DNA from: JANSWP01 sp041941305
GTDB taxonomy: Bacteria; Bacteroidota; Bacteroidia; Chitinophagales; Saprospiraceae
Direction: 5' to 3'
DNA length: 64,000 nucleotides
Assembly (NCBI GenBank): GCA_041941305.1
Contig: JBGTQJ010000038.1
Coordinates: 24,187-88,186 of the forward strand
A model generated the notes under the pieces. The model made no database searches, was not told the DNA's origin, and worked only from the letters and a program-made list of their open reading frames with translations. Position numbers and translations under genes: made by a program. This document shows, piece by piece, positions 9,263-17,880 of the stretch. The first letter of the stretch is position 1. Each line of letters opens with the position of its first letter.

Positions 9263-10050
9263 GTTCTAAAATCTAGTTTTGGTTAGCCTTTACCGAGTGT
9301 TCTCTTATAGGGTGGTGAAAGACTATCTCTTTGTGATATAATAATGGCTATTTCAATCAGGTTGGAATACCAGTCAGGCAGACCAAAAACTGAAAGTCCT
9401 TCGCCAAATAAGCCTTATTATTAGTGTTTTGAGTTCAGGTGTTTGAAATGAATTTTGCTCTTAACAGATATTGGATTAGGAGTTATTTTCTTCGTATTGT
9501 ATGTTTGTTTTACTTGTTTCTGGATAATAGTTCATCATGCACCAGGTACTGGGTTATTGTTGCTAGTTTATGATTTTAATTTTTATCTCATCTACATTTT
9601 GAAAACCTAAAAACTAATTGCAACATTTATCAGAAATCAATATTTATTTTTCTGGTTAAAAAAGAGTCGGACTTGCTCAAGAGTCGAAAGTCCGACTCTA
9701 AAAATTCCACATTGAGAAAAACAGAATTATAAAACATTATTTATAATATGTGTTTAAAAATGTATTTGTTTCTTTTTGATTGTTAATCATAAAAACATTT
9801 GAATAGTTTCAAATATTGTTCCAAAGTATAATATTTTTTATTTATAAATCCATTTTTATTTCATTTTGTTACCAATATGTGTTAAAAAAAATCATAATAT
9901 GTTCTTCTGCCTTATGATTTTATAATCGGCAAGCAGGCAATTACAGTACCATTCCTTTAAAAAATCATACCATTATAACCGTCCTATTTCTATATTTACT
10001 CCAAAATTCATTCTGACGAAATAATCAATAACAGAACCAAAATCAAAATA
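9263..10050. other. Long intergenic region upstream of ctlX-like gene
   Basis: About 790 AT-rich bases without a convincing gene on either strand. It holds one strong hairpin at 9663-9699 that is described separately. It must also contain the promoters of the two divergent flanking genes, but no clean TTTG / TAnnTTTG pair was found. The T- and A-rich part at 9720-9900 shows no repeat structure that I could recognise. Confidence 0.5.
9663..9699 (-). terminator. Orphan terminator-like hairpin
   Basis: A perfect 12-bp stem, AGAGTCGGACTT (9663-9674) with AAGTCCGACTCT (9688-9699), and a 13-nt loop. On the minus strand it is followed by six T residues, the form of an intrinsic terminator. No gene is visible upstream on that strand, so either a small RNA is transcribed leftward from near 9750-10000 or the hairpin has another role. 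Confidence 0.45.
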
Positions 10051-11004
10051 ATGCTCGTTTCCGCATTACGCCATACGACCAACAATATTTTCATGGTACG
10101 ACCCGCCAATTTTGGGTTTAATCCTGAAACAGCTGAGACTAATGCTTTTCAAATAAATGACCAAAAACTTACATCCAAAGAAATAAGTCAGGCTGCTGTT
10201 ATCGAGTTTGATATGTTTGTAGAAAAATTGCGTTTAGTGGGGGTGAATGTAATTGTTGGAGAGGAACCCAGAGAACCAATAAAAACAGATTCTGTATTTC
10301 CCAATAATTGGGTAACCTTTCATCAATCAGGTAGGGTCATTACTTATCCAATGTTTTCCAAAACACGAAGATTAGAACGGTCTGAAGATTTTTTAAAGCA
10401 AATAGGAGAACAATTTCATATTGAGCAAAGAATCCATTTCGAAGAATATGAGAAAAAAAATCAGTATTTGGAAGGAACAGGAAGTATGATATTTGACCAT
10501 TCAAATAGGAGTGTACTGGCTTGTGTAAGTCCAAGAACAGACAAAGCACTTTTGAATGAGTTTTCGAAAAGGTTTAGTTACAAGACCATTATATTTAAGG
10601 CTGTAGATGAAAATGATCAGGACATTTATCATACGAATGTGATGATGGCATTGGGTGAATCCTTTGTAGTCATTTGCCTTGGAACCATTAAAAAGGTAGA
10701 AGATTTGAATAGGCTTAAATCTTATTTTGCCAGGGTAGGAAAGGAGGTTATTGAAATTTCTATTTCCCAGATGAATGCCTTTGCTGGCAATATGCTTCAA
10801 GTTAGAAATAATAAGGACGAAACCTTTTTGGTGATGTCTTCTCAGGCATATCATTCGCTTTCCAAGCATCAAATCTCCAGAATTCAAGCGCATACCAAAA
10901 TTTTACATAGCCCAATTCCAATTATTGAAACATATGGTGGGGGAAGTGCGAGATGTATGATGGCGGAAATATTTTTGAAGGAGAAAAATGCGCTACACAT
11001 TTAA
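10051..11004 (+). CDS. ctlX: Amidinohydrolase of the CtlX / arginine-deiminase-related family
   Basis: A 317-residue protein of the guanidine-group-modifying enzyme superfamily, of the type annotated as CtlX (citrulline utilisation hydrolase). The early IFMVRPANFGFNPETAETNAFQ block and FPNNWVTFHQ are characteristic. The catalytic residues are visible: His194 in DIYHTNVMM and Cys302 in GGGSARCMMAE. The known family role is hydrolysis of a guanidino or ureido substrate in arginine/citrulline catabolism, in the cytoplasm; the substrate here is inferred from family alone. The gene appears monocistronic, with word hairpin WH-2 starting 10 bp after the stop codon. Confidence 0.8.
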   Translation: MLVSALRHTTNNIFMVRPANFGFNPETAETNAFQINDQKLTSKEISQAAVIEFDMFVEKLRLVGVNVIVGEEPREPIKTDSVFPNNWVTFHQSGRVITYPMFSKTRRLERSEDFLKQIGEQFHIEQRIHFEEYEKKNQYLEGTGSMIFDHSNRSVLACVSPRTDKALLNEFSKRFSYKTIIFKAVDENDQDIYHTNVMMALGESFVVICLGTIKKVEDLNRLKSYFARVGKEVIEISISQMNAFAGNMLQVRNNKDETFLVMSSQAYHSLSKHQISRIQAHTKILHSPIPIIETYGGGSARCMMAEIFLKEKNALHI

Positions 11005-11013
11005 ATCGTAAGG

Positions 11014-11140
11014 GAGCAGTTGGATTTCCCAAGGGGACAGGTGTAATCCAACCTATTGCAACTAATGATTCCACCAATGGTTTCATTCACACCCTGGCAC
11101 GTCGGGTTACACTTGTCCCTTTGGGAAAACCCGACCGCTC
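11014..11140. repeat. Word hairpin WH-2 downstream of ctlX
   Basis: A long imperfect inverted repeat, about 39 bp per arm (11014-11052 and 11101-11140), with a 48-nt loop. The arms read GAGCRGTYGGRTTT...CCCAARGGGACA. Nearly all the differences between arms are transitions, so many of them still form G-U pairs in one transcript direction. This suggests a conserved RNA stem rather than random similarity. Confidence 0.7.
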
Positions 11141-11213
11141 ACAGTCAGCTTTAAGAATTTCCGATTACAATGTTTTTAACTGCAAGTAATAGAATTTTAA
11201 CTACTTTTCAGTT

Positions 11214-11376
11214 TTAAGTTCCTGTTCACAATTATTGCATAGCTATTTCGACTTCTTTTCTAATCAAGCATCGTTGAAAATACTCGCCGTAGCTATGCTA
11301 TGACTGCGTTTTTCGCCTCCCTTGATAAAAAAATAATCTCGAAATAACTTATACATAATTATGAACAGGAACTTAA
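11214..11376. repeat. Nested-palindrome element NPE-1
   Basis: The outer arms are perfect over 15 bp: TTAAGTTCCTGTTCA (11214-11228) with TGAACAGGAACTTAA (11362-11376). They continue inward with few mismatches to about 35 bp (AG.TATTTCGA pairs with TCGAAATA.CT). A middle stem around GAAAATACTCGC / GCGTTTTTC encloses the core CCGTAGCTATGCTATG (11287-11302). To the right, GCCTCCCTTGATAAAAAAATAATCT closely matches NPE-3. The right arm covers the ATG at 11361, so that ATG is part of the repeat and not the start of the SDR gene. Confidence 0.7.
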
Positions 11377-11390
11377 TTGAAAAAAATCCA

Positions 11391-12197
11391 ATGTTTGATT
11401 TAAAGGATAAAGTTGCCATTATAACTGGGGGAACTGGTGTATTGGGAAGTGCAATTGCGGTAGGTCTTATTAATGCAGGGGCAAAGGTTGGAATATTGGG
11501 TAGAACAGCTAACAAAGTGGAAAAGAAAATTGCTAAATTGGAAATCCTTGGAGGAGAAGCACTGGCATTGATTGCAGATGTATTGGACGAAGACCAATTG
11601 ATAAATGCCAAGAATAAGGTTCTCAAAAAATGGGGGCATATTGATATTCTGATCAATGCCGCCGGGGGTAATAGAAAGGGGGCAACCATAATGCCTAACC
11701 AAAGCATTTTTGATTTGAATTTAGCGGAATTTTCAAAAGTCCATGATTTAAATCTTAATGGCACAGTGCTTCCTACCATTGTTTTTGGACAACGGATGTC
11801 AGCGCAAAAATCTGGTTGTATCATCAATATTTCCTCAATGGCAGCACAATTGCCACTTACAAGAATTGTTGGATATTCAGCCTCAAAAGCAGCAATTGAT
11901 AATTTTACAAAATGGATGGCTGTTGAAATGGCAAATAAATTTGGAGAAGGTATTAGAGTAAATGCTATTGCACCTGGTTTTTTTCTTGCGGAACAAAATA
12001 GACGATTGCTTACCAATGAAGATGGTACTTTGACTGAACGTGGACAAACGATTGTTGACCAAACACCCATGAAAAGATTTGGAGAACCTAAAGAGCTGAT
12101 AAGTACAGTCTTATGGTTGTGTAGTGATGCCTCTAGTTTTATTACTGGTATTGTTGTTCCGGTTGATGGAGGATTTAGTGCTTTTTCTGGTGTTTAA
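11391..12197 (+). CDS. SDR family oxidoreductase, probable D-mannonate oxidoreductase
   Basis: A classical short-chain dehydrogenase of 268 residues. It has the NAD(P)-binding TGGTGVLG motif, the NAAGG motif, the catalytic Ser in NISSMA and the YSASK motif. It sits directly before uxuA and uxaC, where the classical fructuronate reductase UxuB would be expected; in Bacteroidota an SDR enzyme often fills that role, so D-fructuronate/D-mannonate is the inferred pair. An upstream in-frame ATG at 11361 would add ten residues but lies inside the arm of NPE-1, so I place the start at 11391 (MFDLKDKVAIITGG). It is the first gene of the hexuronate operon and uxuA starts 15 bp after it. Confidence 0.85.
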   Translation: MFDLKDKVAIITGGTGVLGSAIAVGLINAGAKVGILGRTANKVEKKIAKLEILGGEALALIADVLDEDQLINAKNKVLKKWGHIDILINAAGGNRKGATIMPNQSIFDLNLAEFSKVHDLNLNGTVLPTIVFGQRMSAQKSGCIINISSMAAQLPLTRIVGYSASKAAIDNFTKWMAVEMANKFGEGIRVNAIAPGFFLAEQNRRLLTNEDGTLTERGQTIVDQTPMKRFGEPKELISTVLWLCSDASSFITGIVVPVDGGFSAFSGV

Positions 12198-12212
12198 AAT
12201 ATTTCCTGAACT

Positions 12213-13388
12213 TTGAAGAAACTCAAACAAACATGGCGCTGGTATGGACCCAATGACCCTGTAAGTCTTTTGGATGTCAAACAAGCGGGGGCCACTGCGG
12301 TGGTGACTGCATTACACCACATTCCAAATGGAGCAATCTGGACCCTTTCGGAAATAAAAAAGCGTAAAGAGGAGATAGAAAATATTGGTTTGGAATGGTC
12401 AGTAGTGGAGAGTGTACCCATTCATGAAGATATTAAACGCCAGTCAGGGGACTTTTTAGCCTACATCGAGAATTACAAGCAGAGTATTCGAAATATAGGG
12501 GCAAGTGGAATTTCAATTATTACCTACAATTTTATGCCAGTTGTAGATTGGACGAGAACTGACCTGGAATATCCTATGCCTGATGGTTCTATGGCGCTAC
12601 GATTTGAAAAGGCAGCTTTTGCCGCTTTTGACTTATTTATTTTGAAAAGACCCAATGCTTTAGATGATTATACAAAACAGGAAAGGATAGATGCTGAAAA
12701 TCGATTTCGGCAAATGACGAAAAAAGAAATTGAGCTTTTGACTCAGAATATCATTGCAGGACTTCCGGGAGGAACAACTGAAGGTATTGCAACGCTTGAG
12801 AAATTTCGATCAATACTTGATAGCTACGAAAATATAGATGCTGATAAACTTAGCGCAAATTTGATTTATTTTTTGAAAGCAATCATTCCGGTAGCTGAAG
12901 CATCTGGTGTTAAGATGGTCATTCATCCTGATGATCCTCCTTTTTCTCTTTTTGGATTGCCCAGAGTAGTAAGTACCTATGATGATGTAGGATATATTCT
13001 ACGAAATGTTGATTCCCAATATAATGGTTTGTGTTTTTGTTCAGGTTCTTTTGGTGTTCGACCAGACAATGATTTGCCAAAAATGATTCGCGACTTTGGT
13101 GAGAAAATTAATTTTATTCATTTAAGAGCAACCAAAAGAGATGATTTGGGAAATTTTTTCGAAGCTGACCATTTAGAGGGTGACGTGGATATGTATGAAG
13201 TCATGAAAGCACTGTGCGAAATACAACAAAACAAAGCGGATTCAATCCCCATGCGACCTGACCATGGACATAAAATGTTGGACGATCTTAATAAAAATAC
13301 CAATCCTGGTTATTCTGCAATTGGGAGATTGAGAGGGCTTGCAGAATTACGTGGTCTTGAATTGGGCATTCTAAAAAGCATTTTTTGA
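12213..13388 (+). CDS. uxuA: Mannonate dehydratase
   Basis: A 391-residue enzyme that dehydrates D-mannonate to 2-keto-3-deoxygluconate in hexuronate catabolism, in the cytoplasm. The N-terminus KKLKQTWRWYGPNDPVSLLDVKQAGATAVVTALHHIPNG is the UxuA signature. The C-terminal PMRPDHGHKMLDDL is the conserved metal-site region, and SFGVRPDNDL is also present. Full length for the family. The start is a TTG at 12213; no ATG lies nearby that keeps the conserved N-terminus. It is preceded by the SDR gene and followed by uxaC, 28 bp later. Confidence 0.95.
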   Translation: MKKLKQTWRWYGPNDPVSLLDVKQAGATAVVTALHHIPNGAIWTLSEIKKRKEEIENIGLEWSVVESVPIHEDIKRQSGDFLAYIENYKQSIRNIGASGISIITYNFMPVVDWTRTDLEYPMPDGSMALRFEKAAFAAFDLFILKRPNALDDYTKQERIDAENRFRQMTKKEIELLTQNIIAGLPGGTTEGIATLEKFRSILDSYENIDADKLSANLIYFLKAIIPVAEASGVKMVIHPDDPPFSLFGLPRVVSTYDDVGYILRNVDSQYNGLCFCSGSFGVRPDNDLPKMIRDFGEKINFIHLRATKRDDLGNFFEADHLEGDVDMYEVMKALCEIQQNKADSIPMRPDHGHKMLDDLNKNTNPGYSAIGRLRGLAELRGLELGILKSIF

Positions 13389-13416
13389 AATTATATTGTT
13401 CAATCATCTATCTTCA

Positions 13417-14814
13417 ATGAAACCTTTCCTTAACGAAAATTTCCTTCTACAAAACCAAACAGCTGCATTGCTCTATCATGACTATGCTGCAAAAATGCCT
13501 ATTATTGATTATCACAATCACCTGCCACCAGATGAAATTGCCAATGACAAAAATTTCAAAAACCTCACTGAAGTATGGCTAAATGGTGATCACTACAAAT
13601 GGAGAGCCATGCGCGCCAATGGAATTGATGAAAGTTTTATTACAGGAAAGGCAGATGACAAATCCAAATTTATCAAATGGGCTGAAACCGTACCATATAC
13701 CATGCGAAATCCTTTGTACCATTGGACCCATTTGGAATTACAACGCTATTTTGGAATTGAAAAATTGTTAAAACCAGAAACAGCTGATAGGATTTATGAG
13801 GCAGCTAATGAACAATTGAAAAAACCGGAATTTTCTACTCAGGGACTCTTGCAAAAGATGAAGGTGGAAGTGATTTGCACCACAGATGATCCTTCAGACT
13901 CATTGGAATCTCATCAAAAATTTTCAGAAAAAACAGTTGACTTTAAACTGCTGCCTGGATTTCGACCAGATAAATACATCATGATAGAGCAAGAGCACTT
14001 TCCTCAAATCATTGAAAAATTGGGAAAAGTTGCTGATACAAATATTGAAACGTTATTTGATTTAGTTCAGGTTTTACAAGAAAGAATTGACTTTTTTCAC
14101 AGGCTTGGTGCTAGCATTGCTGACCATGGTTTACCTCATATGTATGCTGCTGATTTTACAGAAAATGAGGTAGATAGGGTATTTCAAAAACGGCTCAGAG
14201 GGAATTCTATTTTTCCGGCAGAAGCACTTCAATACAAATCAGCCTTGCTTTATTTTCTTGCCAGGATGTATTATAAAAAAGGCTGGACGATGCAATTTCA
14301 CCTTGGACCAATAAGGAATAACAATTCAAGATTGGAAAAATTAGTTGGAGCGGATGCAGGTTGTGATTCCATTGGAGATTATCCACAGGCTATTGAACTG
14401 TCCCTGTTTTTAAATAGACTTGACCAGGAGGAAAAGCTAACAAAAACAATTTTATATAATCTGAATCCAGCTGACAACGAATTATTTGCTACGATGGTTG
14501 GAAATTTCAATGATGGAAAAACTCCAGGGAAAATCCAATGGGGCTCTGCATGGTGGTTCTTAGATCAAAAAGATGGAATGGAAGCCCAATTAAATGTTTT
14601 ATCCAATATGGGATTGCTTTCCCGATTTATTGGGATGCTTACAGATAGCCGAAGTTTCTTATCTTTCCCTCGACATGAATATTTTAGAAGGATTTTGTGC
14701 AATTTGATTGGGAAGGATGTCGAGAATGGGGAATTGCCGAATGATGTAAAATGGCTTGGGAAAATGGTTGAGAATATCTGTTATTTCAATGCTAAGCATT
14801 ATTTTAATTTTTAG
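13417..14814 (+). CDS. uxaC: Glucuronate isomerase
   Basis: A 465-residue uronate isomerase of the amidohydrolase-like superfamily, interconverting D-glucuronate/D-fructuronate and D-galacturonate/D-tagaturonate. Seen: DYHNHLPP near the N-terminus, the family's metal-site motif, and MQFHLGPIRNNNSR and MLTDSRSFLSFPRHEYFRR, the conserved C-terminal block. I chose the ATG at 13417 (MKPFLNENFLLQ) over a TTG seven codons upstream, because it matches the family N-terminus. It follows uxuA and precedes the TRAP transporter in the same direction, so uptake and isomerisation are probably co-expressed. Confidence 0.95.
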   Translation: MKPFLNENFLLQNQTAALLYHDYAAKMPIIDYHNHLPPDEIANDKNFKNLTEVWLNGDHYKWRAMRANGIDESFITGKADDKSKFIKWAETVPYTMRNPLYHWTHLELQRYFGIEKLLKPETADRIYEAANEQLKKPEFSTQGLLQKMKVEVICTTDDPSDSLESHQKFSEKTVDFKLLPGFRPDKYIMIEQEHFPQIIEKLGKVADTNIETLFDLVQVLQERIDFFHRLGASIADHGLPHMYAADFTENEVDRVFQKRLRGNSIFPAEALQYKSALLYFLARMYYKKGWTMQFHLGPIRNNNSRLEKLVGADAGCDSIGDYPQAIELSLFLNRLDQEEKLTKTILYNLNPADNELFATMVGNFNDGKTPGKIQWGSAWWFLDQKDGMEAQLNVLSNMGLLSRFIGMLTDSRSFLSFPRHEYFRRILCNLIGKDVENGELPNDVKWLGKMVENICYFNAKHYFNF

Positions 14815-14862
14815 AAATTATTTAACTTCATTTCAAAAGCTTACTTGAGCAAAAGTCAAAAA

Positions 14863-15834
14863 ATGACAAAATCATTTTCCATATTCTTTTCAATAATCTG
14901 TTTCCTTTCCTGTAATGAAATATCAAGCACCAAACGCCTAAAGCTCGCTCACGGACTCAACCTCCAACATCCGGTTCACAAAGGCATGGTTTATATGGCT
15001 GAAAGAATTTCAGAGAAATCTAATGGCAGATTACAAATTGACATATATCCCAGTCAACAACTGGGGACTGAACGGCAGTGCCTGGAATTATTACAGATTG
15101 GAAGTCTGGCAATGACTAAAGTTTCAGGTGCTGTTATGGAAAATTTTGCTCCAAAAATTAAAGTATTGAGCCTGCCCTATATATTTAAAGGCAGAGAACA
15201 TGCTTATAAAGTTCAAGACAGCAAAATTGGGCGCGACTTACTTATTGAGAGTGAACAATATTGGTTGAGAGGGTTGGGGTATTTTGATGCAGGACAAAGG
15301 TCCTTTTATACCAAAGATAGACCCATCCACCAACCATCTGATTTGGAAGGACAAAAAATAAGGGTGCAGGAAAGTATGATGGCTATGAATTTAGTTCGCT
15401 CACTTGGAGGTGCACCGACTCCGATTTCATGGGGAGAGTTATACACGGCTTTGCAGCAGGGGGTAGTAGATGGTGCAGAGAACAACCCACCTAGCTTTTA
15501 TACTTCAAGGCATTATGAAATTTGTAAATTTTATTCTTTAAATGAACATACAGCGGTTCCCGATATTTTGGTTATCGGTACCGTTGCCTGGAATGGGTTG
15601 ACAACTGATGAGCAAGAATGGCTACAGAATGCCGCTGATGAGGCAATTGATTATCAACGGAAATTATGGGTTGAAGCTGAACAAGAAGCATTGGAAGCTG
15701 TAAAGGCAGCAGGTGTTGAAATCATCAGACCTGAAAAATCTGCATTTTCAGCAAAAACGAAACAGTTGTTGGAAGATTTCAAGGATGATGAAACCATCTA
15801 TCGTTTGATAAAGCAAATTCAGGAAATTGAATAA
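14863..15834 (+). CDS. dctP: TRAP transporter substrate-binding lipoprotein (DctP type)
   Basis: A 323-residue substrate-binding protein of the tripartite ATP-independent periplasmic transporter family. It begins MTKSFSIFFSIICFLSCNE, with a lipobox ending in Cys. The body has the DctP pattern: HPVHKGMVYMAERISEKSNGRLQIDIYPSQQLG, then KIRVQESMMAMNLVRSLGGAPTPISWGELYTALQQGVVDGAENN, where an Arg typically binds the substrate carboxylate. Because it sits between uxaC and dctQ-dctM, a hexuronate or aldonate is the inferred substrate. The ATG at 14863 is chosen over a TTG at 14845. Confidence 0.9.
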   Translation: MTKSFSIFFSIICFLSCNEISSTKRLKLAHGLNLQHPVHKGMVYMAERISEKSNGRLQIDIYPSQQLGTERQCLELLQIGSLAMTKVSGAVMENFAPKIKVLSLPYIFKGREHAYKVQDSKIGRDLLIESEQYWLRGLGYFDAGQRSFYTKDRPIHQPSDLEGQKIRVQESMMAMNLVRSLGGAPTPISWGELYTALQQGVVDGAENNPPSFYTSRHYEICKFYSLNEHTAVPDILVIGTVAWNGLTTDEQEWLQNAADEAIDYQRKLWVEAEQEALEAVKAAGVEIIRPEKSAFSAKTKQLLEDFKDDETIYRLIKQIQEIE

Positions 15835-15892
15835 ATGATAAATGATGAATGATGAATTTTTTTCCAATGATTATCATTCATCATTTATCATT
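15834..15892. repeat. Word hairpin WH-3 between dctP and dctQ
   Basis: A perfect 20-bp stem (15834-15853 with 15873-15892) and a 19-nt loop. The arms are made from the words AATGATAA and TGATGAATGATG. It starts at the last base of the dctP stop codon. In the operon transcript it would form a strong stem between the genes for the abundant binding protein and the membrane subunits. Confidence 0.75.
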
Positions 15893-15920
15893 CATCACCC
15901 ATCATTTTTTACTCAAACAA

Positions 15921-16373
15921 ATGTTTCAAAAAATCAATCTTTACCTGGGACGATTTTTGATTTTGCTGATGGCAATTATGACACTTGATGTGCTTTGGGG
16001 GGTATTTACCCGATACGCTTTGGGTAACCAGGCCAGTTGGTCAGAAGAGTTAGCCCGATTTCTATTAATTTGGATTGGCTTGTTAGGAGCAGCATATGCT
16101 TCAGGACAAAATGCACATTTGTCAATTGATTTGATATCCGAAAAATTGAATGATAAAAAAAAGCACCAATTGCAATGGCTTATCAAAGGCCTGATTGTCT
16201 TTTTTGCTTTTTCAGTTTTGGTTATTGGAGGACTGAGGTTGATCTACATTTCTCAAAAACTAGGGCAGCTATCACCAGCACTTCAAATTCCTATGTGGGT
16301 GGTTTATTCCGTAATTCCTCTGAGTGGAATCCTCATTATTTTTTACAAACTTGTTTCAAAGCCTAATCTCTAA
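15921..16373 (+). CDS. dctQ: TRAP transporter small permease (DctQ type)
   Basis: A 150-residue membrane protein with four hydrophobic segments. It has the DctQ family features LDVLWGVFTRYALGNQASWSEELARFLLIW and GAAYASGQNAHLSIDLI. It couples with DctM in the inner membrane. The ATG at 15921 is chosen because the upstream in-frame codons (from 15849) run through the WH-3 hairpin and encode no family sequence. Its stop codon coincides with the start of the outer arm of NPE-2, which separates it from dctM. Confidence 0.88.
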   Translation: MFQKINLYLGRFLILLMAIMTLDVLWGVFTRYALGNQASWSEELARFLLIWIGLLGAAYASGQNAHLSIDLISEKLNDKKKHQLQWLIKGLIVFFAFSVLVIGGLRLIYISQKLGQLSPALQIPMWVVYSVIPLSGILIIFYKLVSKPNL

Positions 16374-16551
16374 GAGAATGTTTGGATTTTTAACTTCCTG
16401 TGCCCAAGGCATCCCTTTTGGAAAAACCATTATTTTATGAACCTGACTTAAAATCGTTTCAGTCGCTTATCCCGATAAACTCCCTTAATGATTCTTCGCC
16501 AGAAGCATAAACTATTGATTTTCAGTTTGAAAAAATTAAAACATACTCTAA
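16371..16551. repeat. Nested-palindrome element NPE-2
   Basis: Imperfect outer arms: TAAGAGAATGTTTGGATTTTT at the left (from 16371) matches the reverse complement of the right end (to 16551), which reads TTAGAGTATGTTTTAATTTTT, at most positions. The inner part has GCCCAAGGCATCCCTTTTGGAAAAA, close to a segment of NPE-4, but no clear CGTAG core. The left arm includes the dctQ stop codon. This is the most degraded of the five elements. Confidence 0.45.
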
Positions 16552-16570
16552 ACAGAATTAAAATTGTCTA

Positions 16571-17857
16571 ATGGAAATATTAATTCTCGTACTGTCCTTC
16601 ATCATACTCTTGGGAATAGGGGTGCCGATAGCCTGGAGCATTGGATTGAGCAGCATTTTTACCATGTTGGTTAGTATTCCGGCTATTCCGGCTTTTACTA
16701 CCGTTGCTCAGAGAATGGCGACAGGTTTGGATAGTTTTGCCCTACTCGCCATCCCTTTTTTCATTTTGGCGGGACAAATAATGAACCGAGGTGGAATTGC
16801 CAGGAGACTGGTGGATTTTGCAAGAACCATGGTTGGTGCCTTACCTGGTGGCCTGGCACATGTGAATATTATGGCCTCCATGATGTTTGGTGCAATTGCA
16901 GGTTCTGCAATTGCGGCTGCTTCGGCTATAGGAAGTTTTATGGGAAAAGAAATGGAGAAGGAGGGCTATAGCAAAGAGTTTGCAGCTGCAGTTAATATAA
17001 GCTCATCAACGACTGGTTTGGTGATTCCTCCTAGTAATATTTTAATTGTTTATTCACTAGCTAGTGGAGGTGTTTCCATCGCAGCCTTATTTGTCGCCGG
17101 CTACATTCCCGGTATTCTAACAGGGTTGTTTTTGATGGTTGTGGCGGCAATTTGGGCAAAAAAGAAAGGATATAAAACCGGGAAACGTAGTAGCATGGAG
17201 CAAGTATTATCTACCTTTTGGGATGCCTTTCCAAGTTTGCTGTTATTGGTGGTAGTCATCGGAGGAATAGTCGCAGGCATATTTACGGCAACAGAAGCAT
17301 CTGCTGTCGCAGTTTTATATTGCTTGATACTTACCTGGCTCTATAAGGAATTGACTGTTAAAGAATTGCCTAAAATATTTTTAAGCTCAGTTGTAACCAC
17401 TGCAATTGTTTTGTTGTTGGTTGGCACCTCCATGAGTATGTCCTGGGTGATGGCTTATGAAAATATCCCTCAGGATTTAACCACTGCATTGATGTCCATT
17501 AGCGATAGCAAAATTGTCATTCTATTGCTTATCAATCTGATTTTACTGTTTGTTGGAATTTTTATGGACATAACTCCGGCTGTTTTAATTTTTACACCCA
17601 TATTTCTTCCTGTAGTTACTGAGTTGGGAATGGATCCTACCCATTTTGGAATCATCATGGTTTTAAACTTATGTATAGGAATTTGCACTCCACCAGTAGG
17701 CTCGGTACTATTTGTTGGAGTGGGAGTGGCTGGAACAACCATTCAAAAAGTTGTCCGTCCTTTACTTCCAATGTTTATTGCCATGTTGGTGGCATTAATG
17801 TTGGTGACCTATATTCCAGACTTGGCATTGTGGCTCCCAAGGGTATTTGGCTTATAA
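16571..17857 (+). CDS. dctM: TRAP transporter large permease (DctM type)
   Basis: A 428-residue inner-membrane protein with about twelve hydrophobic segments. Family blocks are clear: LALLAIPFFILAGQIMNRGGIARRLVDFA, MFGAIAGSAIAAASAIGSFM, ITPPSNI-like VIPPSNILIVYSLA, and GICTPPVGSVLFVG near the C-terminus. It is the sodium-coupled transport subunit that works with DctP and DctQ. Full length for the family. It is 197 bp downstream of dctQ, with NPE-2 filling the gap, so expression may depend on read-through of that element. Confidence 0.95.
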   Translation: MEILILVLSFIILLGIGVPIAWSIGLSSIFTMLVSIPAIPAFTTVAQRMATGLDSFALLAIPFFILAGQIMNRGGIARRLVDFARTMVGALPGGLAHVNIMASMMFGAIAGSAIAAASAIGSFMGKEMEKEGYSKEFAAAVNISSSTTGLVIPPSNILIVYSLASGGVSIAALFVAGYIPGILTGLFLMVVAAIWAKKKGYKTGKRSSMEQVLSTFWDAFPSLLLLVVVIGGIVAGIFTATEASAVAVLYCLILTWLYKELTVKELPKIFLSSVVTTAIVLLLVGTSMSMSWVMAYENIPQDLTTALMSISDSKIVILLLINLILLFVGIFMDITPAVLIFTPIFLPVVTELGMDPTHFGIIMVLNLCIGICTPPVGSVLFVGVGVAGTTIQKVVRPLLPMFIAMLVALMLVTYIPDLALWLPRVFGL

Positions 17858-17880
17858 TATTTTTCAACTGATTATCTGTG

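Noticed and set aside
11361..11390. Upstream start for the SDR protein
   Set aside because: This ATG belongs to the right arm of NPE-1, and the added residues precede the conserved N-terminus of SDR enzymes.
11264..12070. 268-codon open frame on the minus strand opposite the SDR gene
   Set aside because: It is rich in Ser, Pro and Phe without a recognisable domain, and lies fully opposite a gene with all SDR motifs. Antisense frames of this kind arise from codon bias.
15849..15920. Upstream start for DctQ
   Set aside because: The additional residues come from the WH-3 hairpin (His/Ile-rich) and do not match the family.
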